From: Emiliania huxleyi CCMP1516
Lineage: Eukaryota; Haptophyta; Isochrysidales; Noelaerhabdaceae
DNA length: 64,000 bases
Assembly: GCF_000372725.1 (NCBI RefSeq)
Contig: NW_005200170.1
Span: 821,341 to 885,340, forward strand
Direction: 5' to 3'
Shown piece by piece: positions 33,267 to 43,936 of this stretch; within the stretch, counting starts at the first letter, position 1, and every line of letters starts with the position of its first letter. A program made the translations under genes and the position numbers. The notes under the pieces were generated by a model. That model made no database searches. It worked only from the letters and a program-made list of their open reading frames with translations, and was not told the DNA's origin.

Positions 33267-34186
33267 AGAAGGACCCGCACCTCCACTTTGCGCACGGCGG
33301 TCGCGCCGACTTTCGTGGTCGCCACGGCATCTACTACGCCTTCTTCTCTGCGCCAGGCCTCGCCGTCAACCTCAAGATGGAGAACGCCACTTTCCCACTG
33401 CAACGCGGTGCGGAAAACGGGGGCGGTGCGGCCAGCGGCGGCGGCACAGCACTCATCGTCGACGGCACCTTCATAACAGAGGTGCACCTCGTGGCTCTCG
33501 TTGGCCACAGTGGCACGGGCGACGCCGCTGCAGGGATGGGCGCAGGCTCCTCATCGCCACGGCGGAAGTGGCTCAACGTCTCGTACTGGGCGGCCGAGCT
33601 AAACGAAAACAACTGGGGATGGACGATCGTGACGGGCTACTGCGGCGGCCGGCTCTTCAAGATTGGGAAGGGCGGGCAGAAGGTGTGCGAGGACGTCACG
33701 GTCAGCGTTAGGATGACGACTGGCATCATCTCGTCGGTAGACTGGACGGTCACCGTCCAGGGGTCACCCACGCACGCGACCCGCGGCCCAACGCATCGAG
33801 CCGACGTTGGCTTGAGCGCCAACGGCGAGTACACATCGCGCAGCCTGCCGCATGGAATCTTTGGCCAGTCCTTCTCAGCCCTAGGGCCTCTCAACGGCAA
33901 GCGGGACGGGTACCCGCGCGACGGCCCCCTCTACAACGAGCGCAATGGCCCCTTCATGACGAGTGCCATGGCGGAGGGCGCGATTGAGGGGAAGGCCGCC
34001 GACTACGAGCTGCCGAGTGCCTTTGCCACGCGCTTTGCGTTCTCTCGCTTCGACGAGTCGTTGCTGCCGCCGTCGACAGACGGTTTGGCGGTTGGTGTCG
34101 GCTCGACGGCCGGCGTGGTTGTCGAGGCGTCGGCCGGGGCGGAGGGCGAGGACCCTCTCGAGGTCGATCGCCCTCCCGAGAGATGA
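33267..34186 (+). CDS. Secreted/cell-surface protein with GDPH-like 'DPHLHFAHGG' domain (5' incomplete)
   Basis: The exon follows an acceptor (GCTGTCATAG) and opens EKDPHLHFAHGGRADFRGRHGIYYAFFSAPG, a von Willebrand type D-like start (family GDPHxxxxDGxxYxFxG). Later: LVDGTFITEVHLVAL-type strands, SLPHGIFGQSF and TSAMAEGAIEGKAADYELPS...FSRF. I have seen this arrangement in predicted algal proteins; no biochemical function is known to me. About 305 residues are visible. Upstream exons are not recognised and would have to overlap the 5' end of the RPAP3-like gene on the other strand, so the two genes may share a bidirectional, overlapping 5' region. The ~20 codons before 33267 stay open but look like antisense of the other gene. 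Confidence 0.6.
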
Positions 34187-34345
34187 TAACCTCATCACCC
34201 GCAAGCAGGACGGCTCTACGTAGTACTGTACTTTGCGCCATCGGACTCTCTCAGTGTCATGGGCGCTGTCTACTGCTTGAGAGTGTGGTTGTGCACAGCC
34301 TAGCACAGACCTCTATTCCCAAGACTCCATGTCCATATCTCCCCT

Positions 34346-34396
<51 letters not shown>

Positions 34397-34424
34397 CGCT
34401 CGCTCGCTCGCTCGCTCGCTCTCT
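34346..34424 (+). repeat. (CT)n followed by (GCTC)n microsatellite
   Basis: About 24 CT units then about eight GCTC units, in the 3' flank of the preceding gene. Confidence 0.97.
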
Positions 34425-35025
34425 AGTCTCTCGCTGCTCTCCCCTCGTCTTCGTCGACAACACAAGCAAAATCGATTTGAATGCGTGTTTCGGTTGAACT
34501 TCTCTTTTTGCGCGCACAGCGAAGAGCGGATGTTGAGACATGAGAGACTTGAGAGTAACACAGCGAGACAGGCGCGCCGCCCACAATTGAGAGCACATAT
34601 ACATGTGCAAGTAGCTCTCAGGGACGCATCGTACCATCGAAGCTTGCATCAGTGCAGTGCTAGTACGCACAGCTCGACGCGTACTCGAATGCTGCCACTT
34701 GGCTGTCATTCTAGCCGGCGAGCGGCGCGTCACAGCACGTCGACTCTCGCATCGCGATGAGACGCACGACGCACTGGCCACTCTCTTGCTGCTCTTGTGC
34801 CCCCATGCACTCGCAGACCCACGGTCCACGTGGCTGGACCCCCACCCAGACGCGCGCTCCTGAGTCCTGTGGTGGGCAGGAGGAAGGCCAGCGACCGGTG
34901 TGCATCTCTGGCCGGTAGCCCGTAGCCGGGAGGTTTCTTTCTAGGTTTTCTGGAAGAAAGAGGCGCGACAATATATGGCCCACTTAGGCACACGTTCAGT
35001 CGACACCTGTCCCGCCGTCATCCTT
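34425..35025. other. Intergenic between convergent genes
   Basis: Lies between the 3' ends of two convergent genes. No coding or RNA feature seen. Confidence 0.5.
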
Positions 35026-36039
35026 TCACCACGCCCTTGCGTAGCGGTCGGGAGGCGTGATGAGGAAGCTCTTCGTCTTCGGCGGAGGCCAGCCAAAGTG
35101 GCACTGCAGCGGGCCGCCTCGCAGCGACTCGCACAGCGCGTCGCGCGCCTCGCCCGCCGGGGTGAAGGGGTTGCCGCCCACGTACAGAAACTCGCCTGCG
35201 GAGAGCGTGTCAGCGGACGTGGGGAAGAGGATGGTTGCGCCCGTGGCTGCGAGCGCTGAGGCCGCCGAGTGGCTTGCGGGGGGCTTTGGGGAGGCGCGCT
35301 TTGGGGTGTTGGGAGGGGAGGGGCTGGGGGGGGGCAGCGGCTGCAGCGCACCACCCTTCATCGCGCCCGCCCGCAGCGCGGCGGCGAGCGCTTCGAGGGC
35401 GCCATCGCCGAGGCGATTGGCCTGGAGGCCGAGGCGGCGCAGCTTGGGGCATGCGCCTCCCCGCAGCGCCTCGGCCAGGGCCGTCGCGCCCGCGTCTCCG
35501 ACCTCATTCTCGCCCAGGTACAGCAGCTCCAACGCTGGCAGAGCCCCGCCGGCTAGCGCGGCGGCGAGCGACGCGGCGCCGTCGTCGCCGACGCGGTTAC
35601 GCTGCAGCGAGAGGTGCTTGAGCGCGCCGCCACCGCCCCCATTGCCGGTGCACATCGCGAACGCCGCCATCGCCGCGCCGTCGAGCTCGTTGTCGGCGAG
35701 CCAGAGCGTCTCCAGCGCCGGTGCGGCGGGCAGCGCGGCGAGGAGCGCGGCGAGACTGCCGCCGCGCAGCGCGTTGCCGCCGAGGTGGATCGACTTTAAC
35801 GACGCGGGCGCCGCCTTGGTGAGCGCGAGCCCAAGCGAGCGCACGTCTTCGTCGTCGAGCGCGGAATCGGACGCGTGAAAGCAGGCGTCGTGAGCGAGGG
35901 CGTCCTCCGCGTCGTACGCACCGAGCTCGAGGGTGGGCAGGTGGCGCGAGTAGGCGGCAGGACGGGAGAGCTTGCGCCAGAGGTCGGACAAAGGGTCAGC
36001 CGAGGCCGACGCCAAGGGCCCTTCGCTGTTAGTGGGCAT
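35026..36039 (-). CDS. Leucine-rich-repeat (RNase-inhibitor type) protein
   Basis: Starts MPTNSEGPLASASADPL at 36039. Exon 1 (36039-35352) has about five ribonuclease-inhibitor-type LRRs, for example LKSIHLGGNALRGGS, LETLWLADNELDGAAM, LKHLSLQRNRVGDDGAASLAAAL, LELLYLGENEVGDAGATALAEAL and LRRLGLQANRLGDGALEALAAAL. After a GT-AG intron (about 35351-35196; the donor could be 3 bp off), exon 2 (35195-35026) supplies one more repeat start (EFLYVGGNPFTPAGEARDAL) and the tail. About 285 residues. These proteins are scaffolds for protein binding; the partner is unknown. N-terminal ~50 residues show no known domain. Confidence 0.85.
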   Translation of the reverse strand: MPTNSEGPLASASADPLSDLWRKLSRPAAYSRHLPTLELGAYDAEDALAHDACFHASDSALDDEDVRSLGLALTKAAPASLKSIHLGGNALRGGSLAALLAALPAAPALETLWLADNELDGAAMAAFAMCTGNGGGGGALKHLSLQRNRVGDDGAASLAAALAGGALPALELLYLGENEVGDAGATALAEALRGGACPKLRRLGLQANRLGDGALEALAAALRAGAMKGGALQPLPPPSPSPPNTPKRASPKPPASHSAASALAATGATILFPTSADTLSAGEFLYVGGNPFTPAGEARDALCESLRGGPLQCHFGWPPPKTKSFLITPPDRYARAW

Positions 36040-36244
36040 CGGCGATAAATGTGTACGCCGGATTTCTTTTGAGCTTAGCCTTCGATGTTATGAAACCTAC
36101 CTATGAAAACAAACGCAAGGCGGACATGGCATATCGCTCTCGGGCTCACAGACATCCCTCACACCCGCGCACACCATTTCTTTTTGACCACACTCCTCGA
36201 TAATCCGTGTTATCCTCCAGATGAGAAGTGTCTAACAGGCGCAG

Positions 36245-36421
36245 ATCTACCTTGCAGAGAGGCAGGCAGAGAGGCTGCTGAGCGAGGCGCGCCGGGAGGC
36301 GCGCCGTATTGCCGAGGTTGCCCACGCGCCCGCAGAGGAGGTGCAGATGGTGATCGCGCAGCACCAAAGAAGAGTGAGGCGCCTCACAGGCCACATGAAA
36401 TCACGAAAACGCACACAGTGA
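36245..36421 (+). CDS. Possible terminal exon, Glu/Arg-rich helix (uncertain)
   Basis: After an acceptor-like GGCGCAG, an open frame of 58 codons reads IYLAERQAERLLSEARREARR...EEVQMVIAQHQRRVRRL and stops. The composition suggests a long amphipathic helix, but no upstream exon or start was found and no family recognised. Could be spurious. Confidence 0.25.
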   Translation: MYLAERQAERLLSEARREARRIAEVAHAPAEEVQMVIAQHQRRVRRLTGHMKSRKRTQ

Positions 36422-36672
36422 GTGTGGTCCCATTGTACGCTGGGCTGACGCCCTTGCGCCTGTGTAATACGTATCATACAGTACACTCTTAAATAGTTTC
36501 TCTGGTAGAGGTACGAGAGAGTCGAGAGAGCCGGCGCGAATTCGCGAGTCAGACGCCCAGACCCACACCCAAAATTACAGCAGGGCCGGGGGAGAGGACG
36601 CGGGAATCTCGGGATTTAAGTATCGCGGTAAGTTTACACACAAAAGCGTTTGATAACAAAAAATACGTCGCA

Positions 36673-37457
36673 TCAATCTCCTCTCGCCAGGGCTTTGCAT
36701 TTGCGCTGGAACAGGACTGTGCACGCGACGCCGAGTGCGAATGCGATCGAGATGGACTCGAACGTGAAGCTGTGCGCGAGTATGGTGGGCGAGCCAGCCT
36801 GCAGGCGAGGCGGCCCCAAGGGTGGAGGGTTGGGGCTGCAATGCTAGCTGGAAGGGCGGTGGGAGTGGGAAGCCTGGTCGAGCTTGCCCAGGTTCATGAA
36901 GCCGAGAGTGTTCGACTCCTTGATGTAGCTCACCTAAACGAGGGCATCCGCTTCTGTACAGAGAGAGAGTGAGGGCCACCTGCCGACCCACCGCCGTCCC
37001 GCCGCGCACCCACCCCTCGGCAGTCTCAACCTTGGAGCCCGACTTGAAGGTCACCGTCACCTGAGGCAAGAGAGAGGACGGTCGCGCGCGCCTGCGCGGT
37101 GGCCTCGCGTGCGGCGGCCACCTCGTCCTCTGGTCGCTCCATGTCACCGCCGAACGTGAAGCCCTTGCAGTCTGCGTGCGAGTTGCACCACGCCTTGGCG
37201 CTGTCGACATCCATCGTCTCCATGAACACATTCTCCGAGCCGGCAATGTACCCGCGGACCACAAGGTAAGACTTGGCGATGTCCTCCTCCAGCTCATCCT
37301 CGAGCGCCTGCAGCCGCTGCTTGAGCGCCTCTGTCTCTGCAGCGGCGCTATCCGTTTCACCCTCCGGCTCCTCCACCGGCGCGACGAGCACCGACGGCAG
37401 CAGCGCCAGGCTCGCCAGGAGCCGAGAAGTTGTGGTCAGCATGGCTGCCGGCGCCAT
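36673..37457 (-). CDS. Small type I membrane protein with PAN-like Cys motif
   Basis: Exons 37457-37122, 37060-37010, 36933-36874 and 36798-36673 join in phase (190 residues). A signal peptide (MLTTTSRLLASLALLPSVLVA, after an optional MAPAA) is followed by an acidic coiled-coil segment (ALKQRLQALEDELEE), then SAKAWCNSHADCKGFTFGG and VTVTFKSG...GWVSYIKES, the pattern of PAN/apple-like modules common in algal surface proteins. Near the C-terminus ISIAFALGVACTVLF is a transmembrane helix, then a short basic tail. Introns 1 and 2 are GT-AG, intron 3 GC-AG. An upstream in-frame ATG at 37496 exists. Function unknown; a surface or endomembrane protein is inferred. Confidence 0.7.
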
Positions 37458-38391
37458 GAAAACATCGAAGTATAGCTCAAAAGAAAACGATGGCATATGC
37501 CATGTCCCGCCTTGCGTTGTTTCCTAACATCGAAGGCTAAGCTCAAAAGAAAACAAACGGCACGGGGAATACCTAGCCGCCGCTCGCCGCTCGCTCGCAC
37601 GCTCGCGCACGACCTTCTACTTCCTCGTGATCCACCCGCCGCCACCCTCGCCTCGCCCTCCCGCCAACTAGCCGCTCGCCCGCTCCTATCCGTGCCACGC
37701 CTATCCGTGATCCTGCCGTTACCGCGCCGTCCTTGCTCCTTCCTGCCGTGCCGCTCCTTCCTCCGTGCCGCGCCGCCCTTGCCGTTAGTCCGCCGCCCCC
37801 TGCCGTCCGTTACCGCCGTGCCGCCGTACCGCCGCTCCTACAGTGCCGTTTGTCCCGCCGTCCGATGCCCTGCCTGCCGTCTGTTGCCGCCGCGCCGCCT
37901 TACCGCCGACCCTTACCGTGCCGCGCCGCTACACACACATCTGACTTCTTGCTCGACCGAGTTTGCGTTGTCCGTTGAGGAGCGAACCGAGCCGCCGGTG
38001 TGTCGACAGAAAGTCGGCCCGCGAGTGCTCCGCAGCAGCCTCGCTGGGCCAGAACGTCGGCCCGCGAGGTGGATGCTAGCATGAGCCCGATGCGTCGCAG
38101 TGCTCTTGCGTTTCGGCGGTAGTGATCTAATCACCCGAATGCCACGTTCGGATCGCTCCTCATCGCAAACCCCGTCAGCACTCAGCAGTCCTCCTCCAGG
38201 AATGTACGTAAGAGCTACATACACTGAGAGAGAGAGGAACGCCGTGCAAAGCTCGCTTCCGAGCTCTCACGCCGCCATGAAAAAAGAAAAAGATACGCAC
38301 AACCCCGGGCCCCGATATTCTTACGACGTCGTGTCTCTCTGTGCCAAAACTTGCGCGTGTCTCTCTGTGCTGCGGGCAGCAAGACCGTCCG
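37458..38391. other. Intergenic between divergent genes
   Basis: Contains a C-rich stretch (37560-37900) full of CCGCC and CCTTGCCG units, and dispersed-repeat copy A at 38105-38235. The copper-monooxygenase gene probably has an upstream exon here (acceptor-like GCGGGCAG near 38379), not identified. Confidence 0.45.
38105..38235 (+). repeat. Dispersed ~130-bp repeat, copy A
   Basis: Shares TTCGGCGGT, TCGCTCCTCATCGCAAACCC, GTCAGCA, GGAATGTACGTA, AGAGCTACAT and CACTGAGAGAGAGAG in the same order and spacing with 54066-54190. Confidence 0.85.
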
Positions 38392-39492
38392 ATGGGCGAG
38401 TCTTTTGGTGGCAGCCCGTTCGGTGGCATCCCCACCACCACCGTGCAGAACAACACCCTCAGCATTGCTGTGCCGAGGATCAATGTCACCCGACGCGGCA
38501 CCTGGCTGTGGTGCCCTGCCCGGCTGCAACGGCTGTCGTGCATCAGCGGATTCCAAATACGCCCCGGCCCTGTGCCGGTGCATCACATGCAGCTGCAGTT
38601 TTGCAAGTTGCCCAGAAACCCCACGAGTTGCTTCGCGGAGACTTCGCTCCCGCTGCAGGTCTGCCACAGCAGGTACGACGGCTCCGATTTTGAGCAGCCA
38701 CATCAGTTGCGGAGTGGAAGGCAGCTTCCGGTAGGTCCTGGGAGCGCTTGGGAATACGTGATGCTTAACGTGCACTACGACGGCATCACTGGGCCAGCAG
38801 CACAGCGGCTCGACAACACAACGGTCGACATTTTCTTGGAGGAGTGCACCTCTCATGGGCCGTACTATGATCGGGCAATGCTGCAGACATACAACTTTTC
38901 CGTCCAAGCGCGGGGGCGGTCTTCCGTCGTACCTTCTGTCTCGTCCATGCATCGCTATCGGAGGGATCTGGGCGGCGGTACGTTCCGGATATGGGGGCTG
39001 GAGCCTCACTATCACAAGCACGGCACGTGGTCACGGGTGGTGGTGACAAGTGCGGCGGGCCATGTGAAATTCGCGCTGACAATGAAGACGGCTGATTATC
39101 TGTACCCGGTGGACGACTTTCCAGAGCTGGAGGACGGCGACCTCTTCAACGTCACGTGCGTGTACGGTCGGGCTTTCACGGGCGTCGTGCCGTCGGGACT
39201 CGACTTTGCAAGCAATGAGATGTGCGAGCTATTTGTGCATGCCGACCGCAGCGAGATGCACTCGTCCCTCGGGCCAGCCTTTGATGTGGTCAGCAGCTCA
39301 GAGGGGGGGTCTGTGCAGTCGCAGGACCCATTGCCGGGCCCCGTTACTGTCGAGAAGCACGGATCCCGGGACGCACCGCCCATCCGCCGCGAGCAGGTTG
39401 CGGCGCTGTGCGAAAAGCTGAAGGACGTAGTGCCGGCTCTGAAAGCGCCCTGCGAAAGGTTGAGCGGAGGCGCTGGTGGCGCGGGCAGTTAG
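38392..39492 (+). CDS. Copper type II, ascorbate-dependent monooxygenase (DBH/PHM-like)
   Basis: One exon, 366 residues from the first ATG. Copper-ligand motifs are in family order: VHHM (CuH site), LNVHYDG (His of the first domain's end), HYHKHGTWSRV (CuM-site HxH), then YPVDDFPELEDGDLFNVTCVYG and SNEMCELFVHA, the TxDEMC-like Met ligand motif. Relatives include dopamine beta-hydroxylase, peptidylglycine hydroxylating monooxygenase and MOXD1; they hydroxylate C-H bonds in the secretory pathway using ascorbate and O2. No signal peptide follows this ATG, and the open frame extends upstream without ATG, so a 5' exon carrying the signal is likely. Substrate cannot be predicted. The C-terminal ~60 residues are unrelated to the family core. 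Confidence 0.85.
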   Translation: MGESFGGSPFGGIPTTTVQNNTLSIAVPRINVTRRGTWLWCPARLQRLSCISGFQIRPGPVPVHHMQLQFCKLPRNPTSCFAETSLPLQVCHSRYDGSDFEQPHQLRSGRQLPVGPGSAWEYVMLNVHYDGITGPAAQRLDNTTVDIFLEECTSHGPYYDRAMLQTYNFSVQARGRSSVVPSVSSMHRYRRDLGGGTFRIWGLEPHYHKHGTWSRVVVTSAAGHVKFALTMKTADYLYPVDDFPELEDGDLFNVTCVYGRAFTGVVPSGLDFASNEMCELFVHADRSEMHSSLGPAFDVVSSSEGGSVQSQDPLPGPVTVEKHGSRDAPPIRREQVAALCEKLKDVVPALKAPCERLSGGAGGAGS

Positions 39493-39531
39493 GACAGCGT
39501 ACTATCTGACAGAAGAGGTCCTCCACACACA

Positions 39532-39647
<116 letters not shown>

Positions 39648-39798
39648 ACACCCGCCGGCCGAATTCTTTTTTCGAGCGTGTCTTGCAGAGCTGGAGCACG
39701 GCGGCAGCGCACAAGCACAACGATGGAACATAGCGCCGGCACCCCAGCGTAGAGGGCGTCGTGTAGCCCTCCTTTTGGTATATTAGCCAGCACTGAGC

Positions 39799-41215
39799 AT
39801 GAGCCTCGTTGCTGCGTGCCTCCGTGGCGACGTGGAGACGCTCTCCGACCTGCTGGCGGCCGGTGAGCCGCTCGAGGCCAGGTGCGAGGAGGGTTTCACC
39901 GCTCTCTACACTGCGGCCGCCGAGGACGATCCCGATGCGGTGCGTTGCCTGATCGAGGCCGGCGCAGCCGTGAGTGTGGGAGGCTCGCCGCAGGGCGCCA
40001 CACCGCTGATGGTCGCATCGGAAAACGGCCACCTCGAGTGCGTGCGAATGCTGATCGAAGCCGGAGCCGACCTGGACATGCACGTGTCGTGCGATGCGCA
40101 GCCAGACTTTGATCCATCCGCCGAGGACGATCACGCCGAGTGGATCCCGCCACCACTCGTCCTCGCGGCCGGAAACGGCCACCAAGATTGCGTCCGCATC
40201 TTGATCAGAGCAGGCGCGGACCTCAACATCAAGTTTGGCCCCTGCCGAAACAGCCCGCTGCACGAGCTCTGCGCTGCCGGGCGCGTGCAGATGGCGCGGA
40301 CGCTGCTCGACGCAGACGCGGATCCGAGCGCGGAGGATGTGGATGGGCGGTCGGTGCTCTTCGTCAGCTGCATGTGCGATCAGCCAGAGTGCGCCGCTCT
40401 TGTCCTGGCCGCCGGCGCAGGCATCGATCAGCCCATGCGCGAGCCAAACCCGGGCGCAACGCCGCTCTACGTGGCCGCCATGTGTGGCCACGAGCGGTGC
40501 GTCCGCCTGCTCTGCGAGAACGGCTGCCCACCCCCTCAGCGGGGAGGCCCGTGTAGCACTCCTGCTTGATCGGCCGCACGCGTCTCGTTTAGGCGCACGC
40601 ATCAACGCGCGGGCGGCGCGCGGCGCCACGCCCATGTTTGCGAGTTGCCAAGAGGGCCACTTGCGCGTGGTCATGCTTCTCTCCTCGTACGGCGCCGCCC
40701 GGACGGGCCGCTGGACGTCCGACAACGGCGAGCAGCTCACGAAGCGGGCCGACATGTTTGCTACCGACCACGGACACGACGAGGTGGTTCGCTGGCTGGA
40801 GGCGTCGGCCTCGTACTCGCCGCTGCACCACGTGGAGGTGCTCACCGGGCGGCGGACGGTCGAGCTGCTCCGCGGCGACGCTTGCGCGTCCTACAACCTC
40901 CGGAGCGGCCGCTCGATTCGACCCCTGCGCCCGCGCGCGCCGTTCCGGCCGCCGTGTGCGCCGCCCCGCACCGAGACGCCGTACGAGCTGGCGCTCGCGT
41001 GGCCCAACCTTCCGGCCTCGCAGCTCATCCTCGCCGCCGCATCTCCGTGGAGCCCCGCCTCGCACAGGCTGTGGGAGCCGTGGTTCCGGGAGCGTGCGAC
41101 CGTCCTGTGCACGATTGGCTACAAGCTCGCCTATCGCCTCAACCGGGAGGAGCACTCGTTTGTGGACGTGTGGGTCAGCCACGTGCTGGCCAAGGCGATG
41201 GCCGAGAGTGTGTGA
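39799..41215 (+). CDS. Ankyrin-repeat protein with SOCS-box-like C-terminal extension
   Basis: Exons 39799-40522 and 40593-41215 (GC-AG intron of 70 bp) give 448 residues. At least seven ankyrin repeats are visible, from LVAACLRGDVETLSDLLAAGE through GATPLYVAAMCGHERCVRLLCENG, and across the junction INARAARGATPMFASCQEGHLRVVMLLSSYGA, which confirms the splice. The C-terminal ~150 residues (LHHVEVLTGRRTVELLRGDA, TPYELALAW, LILAAASPWSPASHRLWEPWFR) are probably an adaptor domain; similar tails are common in algal ankyrin proteins. Cytoplasmic protein-interaction role inferred. The ATG at 39799 is the first in frame. Confidence 0.88.
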
Positions 41216-41446
41216 TGGACGCGTATGAGTTTGAGAGTGGGTGATGGACGGTATTAGGGCACAGCACACTCGCACGTATTAGTAATTGGAGGCGCGCGGC
41301 GGCGCGGCGGCGGCGGCACGCGCGCACGGCGCAGCATCGCGCGTTATTTTAGCGCACTTGTAGCACTTGGAGTGGAGGAAAACTGCCGAAGATTTCTCCT
41401 TTGCAAAAAATCTCCTTTTGAGCTTGGGGCTTGGGCAAAGCAGGGT
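41216..41446. other. Short intergenic region
   Basis: No coding feature seen; precedes a small inverted-repeat element. Confidence 0.5.
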
Positions 41447-41630
41447 GGTTCCAACTTTTTCCGGGGTACTATGGTATGGTAGCATCGGCGGCCCAAAGGG
41501 GGGGGTATGGTGCTGACCGCCTAAGACTAGCCCTACCATACCCCCAAGCAGGTAGTCTGCCGGCAGGCGGGGGGATGATCTTGAGCTGGGTTGGCTGCTA
41601 CCGTACCATACCCCGCAAAAAGTTGGAACC
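41447..41630. mobile_element. MITE-like element with ~36-bp terminal inverted repeats
   Basis: The left end GGTTCCAACTTTTTCCGGGG (41447 on, continuing TACTATGGTATGGTAGCA) is the near-complement of the right end TGCTACCGTACCATACCCCG...AAAAAGTTGGAACC (41596-41630). Total length 184 bp, no ORF. It ends 15 bp before the ATG at 41646, so it may sit in the 5' UTR or promoter of the next gene. Confidence 0.85.
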
Positions 41631-41645
41631 CAGCATATTGTCTGC

Positions 41646-43863
41646 ATGAACAGCGAGTGTCTTGACGTTGCCTGCCTCGGTGCCTACCTCCGGCAACGAC
41701 ACGAGATCGACTCGTGGCTGCTAGAGCGCCGCTCGGAGCTGGCTGCGGCCATCGCAGTGCACGACGAGGCGCTCGCGGCCACAAAGCTGCTCTGCGAGGC
41801 GTGCATTGCCGTCCTTCGCCCCAGCCGGACTGCACGCCGCCGTCACGCCCCACCCGGTCCCTCCGCTGCGTCAGGCACTCCTGCTCGAGGCAGAGGAGTG
41901 CACCTCGAGCGCAGGCGTCCAGCGGTGCGACACGTGGGAGGTCTTTGCGGCGACAGAGACGGTGCCGCCGCCGCTGCTGCGGCCGGGTCCGCCCGAGAGG
42001 CTGCTCGGCTTCATCCGCGGCACGCCGGCGCGGGCGAGGCGACGCGCGAGCGAGCAGGCCAACGCTCGCGTCGACGAGTCCGACGCGATGGCAGATTATC
42101 GTGCGGCGGCGGACGGTCGGCGGCGGCGGCTGCTCGAGGAGTTTGCTCCGGTGCTGTCTCGCTCGGACCACTCCGCGGTCTGCGTGGAGGCGCGGCTGGC
42201 GACGGCGGCGGCGGAGGCCGAGCCGGAGCAGGAGGTCGAGGAGGAGGCCGCCGCGGCGGCGGAGGTCGTGACGGGTGCGGTGGAGGCAGAGGCAGAGTCT
42301 GGGCGGCTGCGGCTGCGGGTCGTCTCTCAGAACGTGCAGGAGCTGGTGCCGGACGGCGTGCACACCTGCGCCTGCGCGGTCGCCGCCCGCCTCAAGGGGT
42401 TGCCGGAGGTGCCTCCGGCAGGCCGCGCTGTCGAGCTGCTCAAGGAGGCGATGCTCTCGCCGCCGGCTGCGCGCGCGCAGCTCGAGTGGCTGCGCTCCTT
42501 GCTCGAGGGAGAGGTGCCGCACTCGGCGGCCGTCTGCCTGCAGGAGCTGTCGGACGGGCTGGTGGCGGACCTGCGCGCGCTCTGTCGCGCACCTGGCCGA
42601 GGCTGGCACATGCATGCCTCCGAGCCGGCTCCGCCGCGGGGTCGCGCGGGCGCCTCGTGCGCTGCACGCACCTGCATTATCTCCGCCTCGCCGCTGCGGC
42701 CCGAGCCAGACGTCGTCGCCTCCTTCTCGGGGGCGGGCGGCGCGGCGGCGCGCACGCGCCGCTTCGCCGCCGCGACGCTTCGAGCGCGCGCCGAGGCGGG
42801 CGCAGGCGGCGGCGTCGTCCTCGCCTCGGTGCACTTCCTCCACGCGGCTGAAAGGGCGGCGGCGGGGGAGGCACCGCCCTCCAACGCTTCGCACATCTGC
42901 GAGGGCGTCTCGCAGGCGGCGAGGCAGCTGCGCGGCCGGCTGCGGCAAGGCGGCACGCTGCTCCTCGTCGGAGACTTCAACGGGCCCGTCGGAGGTGTTG
43001 CCGACTTGCTCGCCCGCGATGATGGCGGCGATGATGGCGGCGATGGCGGCGGGGATGGCGGCGGCGGCGGCGGCGGCGGCGGTGGCGCTGGTTGCGGTGG
43101 CGGCGCAGGTGGTGTCGGTGGGGTTGGCGATGGTCGCGGCGGCGAGCGTGGTGGCGGCGGAAAGGTGTGGCAGTGGCACGCGAGCCCTGCAGGCCCGACG
43201 CAGCTGTCGCTGTTTGGAGGCGGCGAGCGTGCTGCCGCCGACGGCGCCGTCGCCCTCTCGCTGCGGCGGCGGGCGGTCCGACGCATGACGTGCGCCCTCC
43301 TGCAGCCTCGGGGGGGAGGGGGCGGACCCCAGAGCAGAGAGGGCGGCGGCGGAGAGGGCGGCGTCGGCGACGGAGCCAGGCCGGGCGGGAAGGGCGGCGG
43401 CGGCGGCACGGACGGCGGTGGCAAGGGCGGCAGCGGAGGGGGCCGCGGCGGAGGAGCCGGTGGCAGTGGCGGCGAAGGCGAAGGCGGAATGGCGGGTGAG
43501 GGCGGCCCGCCAGAGCCCGGTCTCGAGGGGCGCGACGCGTCGGCGGAGGTGGAGGCGGAGGTGGAGGTGGAGGCGGAGGCGGAGGCGGAGGCGGAGGCGG
43601 AGGCGGAGGCGGAGGCGGAGGCGGCAAAGTGGGCGGGCCTCGCCCTCGTCGCGTCTGTGAGTTCGGCGGCGCGACAGCAGCTCGTCGACGGCGGCGTGAG
43701 CGAGGAGCTCCTGTCGCTGCCCGCACCGCTCCTGTGCTCACAGCTCCGAGAGATGGCAGTGGTGTCGCCGCGGCGGCAGCTCCTACCTCGCGGCGGCCCT
43801 CCTCACCCGTCGGCTGTGGCGCGCGCGCCCACACATAGGCGGTGGCAGCTCGTGAGGTGGTGA
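41646..43863 (+). CDS. Endonuclease/exonuclease/phosphatase (EEP) domain-like protein
   Basis: Begins MNSECLDVACLGAYLRQR; the frame changes near 41800, so there is either a very short intron or a sequencing indel there. The main open frame carries RVVSQNVQELVP, VCLQELSDGLV, VLASVHFLHA and LLLVGDFNGPV, matching the N, E, H and DxN catalytic positions of EEP nucleases in order. A long Gly/Asp repeat (43015-43150) interrupts the domain, followed by Gly-rich and (AE)n low-complexity runs. Substrate could be DNA, RNA or a phospholipid headgroup. The 3' end is unclear: a GT at 43759 would join in phase to the exon at 43913, making one transcript with the following DUF3431 segment. Confidence 0.6.
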
Positions 43864-43936
43864 GGCTGCCTTCTCGGCATCGTCTCCGAACCTTCTCGGA
43901 ACCTTCTCGCAGGTGGCAGCTCGTGCGGCGGCGAGG
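43841..43936 (+). repeat. Direct repeat (25 bp) flanking 10-bp-repeat sequence, probable intron
   Basis: GGTGGCAGCTCGTGAGGTGG (43841 on) and GGTGGCAGCTCGTGCGGCGG (43912 on) bracket CTTCTCGGCATC...CCGAACCTTCTCGGAACCTTCTCGCAG, a decamer array (GGAACCTTCT) related to that in the RPAP3-like intron. A GT-AG intron at the repeat borders is possible but not in phase with the upstream frame. Confidence 0.7.

Noticed and set aside
41800-41830. A 26-bp intron in the EEP gene
   Set aside because: It would fix the frame roughly, but 26 bp is too short for the other introns seen here (69-390 bp) and the phases do not fit cleanly. An indel is as likely.
43842-43912. GT-AG intron exactly at the 25-bp direct repeat joining EEP and DUF3431 frames
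   Set aside because: The direct repeat is real, but this join leads to a stop after ~15 codons. I kept the repeat and left the gene join open.
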